Origin: VYFG01 sp965248685
GTDB taxonomy: Bacteria; Pseudomonadota; Gammaproteobacteria; Arenicellales; Poriferihabitantaceae
Length of the DNA: 64,000 nucleotides
Direction: 5' to 3'
NCBI GenBank assembly: GCA_965248685.1
Contig: CBDFKC010000003.1
Location: 1,240,001 to 1,304,000, forward strand
Below the pieces are notes generated by a model, which was given only the letters and a program-made list of their open reading frames with translations, was not told where the DNA came from and made no database searches. Position 1 is the first letter of the stretch. Each line of letters opens with the position of its first letter. The position numbers and the translations under genes were made by a program. Below are positions 63,888 to 64,000 of the stretch, piece after piece.

Positions 63888-64000
63888 ATGGTTATAAGTA
63901 ATCGAAATCTGGTATCGCTGGCCATCGCGCTTTCGATGGGACTCATTTCAGTGGCCGCTAATTCGGCCAGTCTGTACAAATGGATTGACGCAAATGGCAA
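63888..64000 (+). CDS. DUF4124-type exported protein (cut by window end)
   Basis: The first 37 codons are visible. A signal peptide (LVSLAIALSMGLISVAANSA) is followed by SLYKWIDANG, the opening motif of DUF4124 (YKWVDENG). The ATG lies 10 bases after the prlC stop, so the two are likely co-transcribed. The function of DUF4124 proteins is unknown. Confidence 0.7.
   Translation, partial: MVISNRNLVSLAIALSMGLISVAANSASLYKWIDANG

Noticed and set aside
1..64000. tRNA genes, CRISPR arrays, insertion sequences, prophage
   Set aside because: No cloverleaf-like sequence, regularly spaced repeats, transposase or phage gene was recognised in any gap; a tRNA or repeat scanner would be decisive.

Overview
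The window is a gene-dense bacterial chromosome segment from a gammaproteobacterium. The evidence is its conserved blocks: gltB-gltD-hemE, kdsD-lptC-lptA-lptB-rpoN-hpf-ptsN-rapZ-ptsH, purM-purN beside hda, gpsA-secB with envC-ctpA, dapF-DUF484-xerC, and rpmH-rnpA-yidD-yidC-mnmE with mnmG. I see no phage, insertion sequence, CRISPR array, rRNA or tRNA. I cannot place it below class from sequence alone. PPi-dependent phosphofructokinase together with a membrane pyrophosphatase recalls methane- and sulfur-oxidising gammaproteobacteria, but that is inference.

Layout. 0-8.4 kb: glutamate synthase, heme synthesis (hemE), a DUF1244 protein and a TerC membrane protein. 8.5-17.3 kb: Kdo synthesis and LPS transport (kdsD, lptC, lptA, lptB), sigma-54, the nitrogen-type phosphotransferase relay (ptsN, rapZ, NPr, EI) and diacylglycerol kinase. 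17.4-28.1 kb: an ABC-2 exporter, a DUF3108 protein, purN/purM, pgsA, hda, a methyltransferase, a WrbA-like flavoprotein, argF, argG and two small glycosyltransferase-like genes. 28.1-36.7 kb: a lipid A acyltransferase, a GT9 glycosyltransferase, a secreted subtilase, LysR beside DUF1127, hemJ, trmL, gpsA, secB and a rhodanese. 36.9-42.4 kb: envC, ctpA, dapF, DUF484, xerC. 42.4-49.6 kb: a decayed soluble pyrophosphatase gene, a membrane pyrophosphatase, three glycan genes and a PPi-type phosphofructokinase. 49.8-58.6 kb: rpmH to mnmG, interrupted by a two-gene ion-channel/coiled-coil module. 58.6-64 kb: a ChaN lipoprotein, a VOC protein, glutathione reductase, oligopeptidase A and a cut-off DUF4124 gene.

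Two results stand out. First, between mnmE and mnmG lies a MotA/TolQ-like four-helix membrane protein followed by a MotB-like protein. The second protein has one N-terminal transmembrane helix with an aspartate. It then has a very long coiled coil containing about eleven exact 14-residue repeats, and a small C-terminal domain with no visible peptidoglycan-binding motif. It looks like an uncharacterised rotary-motor or energy-transducing system with its own promoter. Second, a 45-codon relic of soluble inorganic pyrophosphatase (ppa), with an internal stop codon, sits directly upstream of a K+-dependent-type membrane pyrophosphatase. A PPi-type phosphofructokinase lies 3 kb further on. Together they suggest a switch from wasting PPi to conserving its energy.

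Smaller oddities: kdsC is absent between kdsD and lptC and LptC looks internally shortened. Two genes (a GT4 glycosyltransferase and mnmE) have no canonical start codon where homology says they begin. dnaA and rsmG/parAB are missing from the flanks of the rpmH-mnmG block, and gpmI and grxC are missing from the secB/envC neighbourhood.
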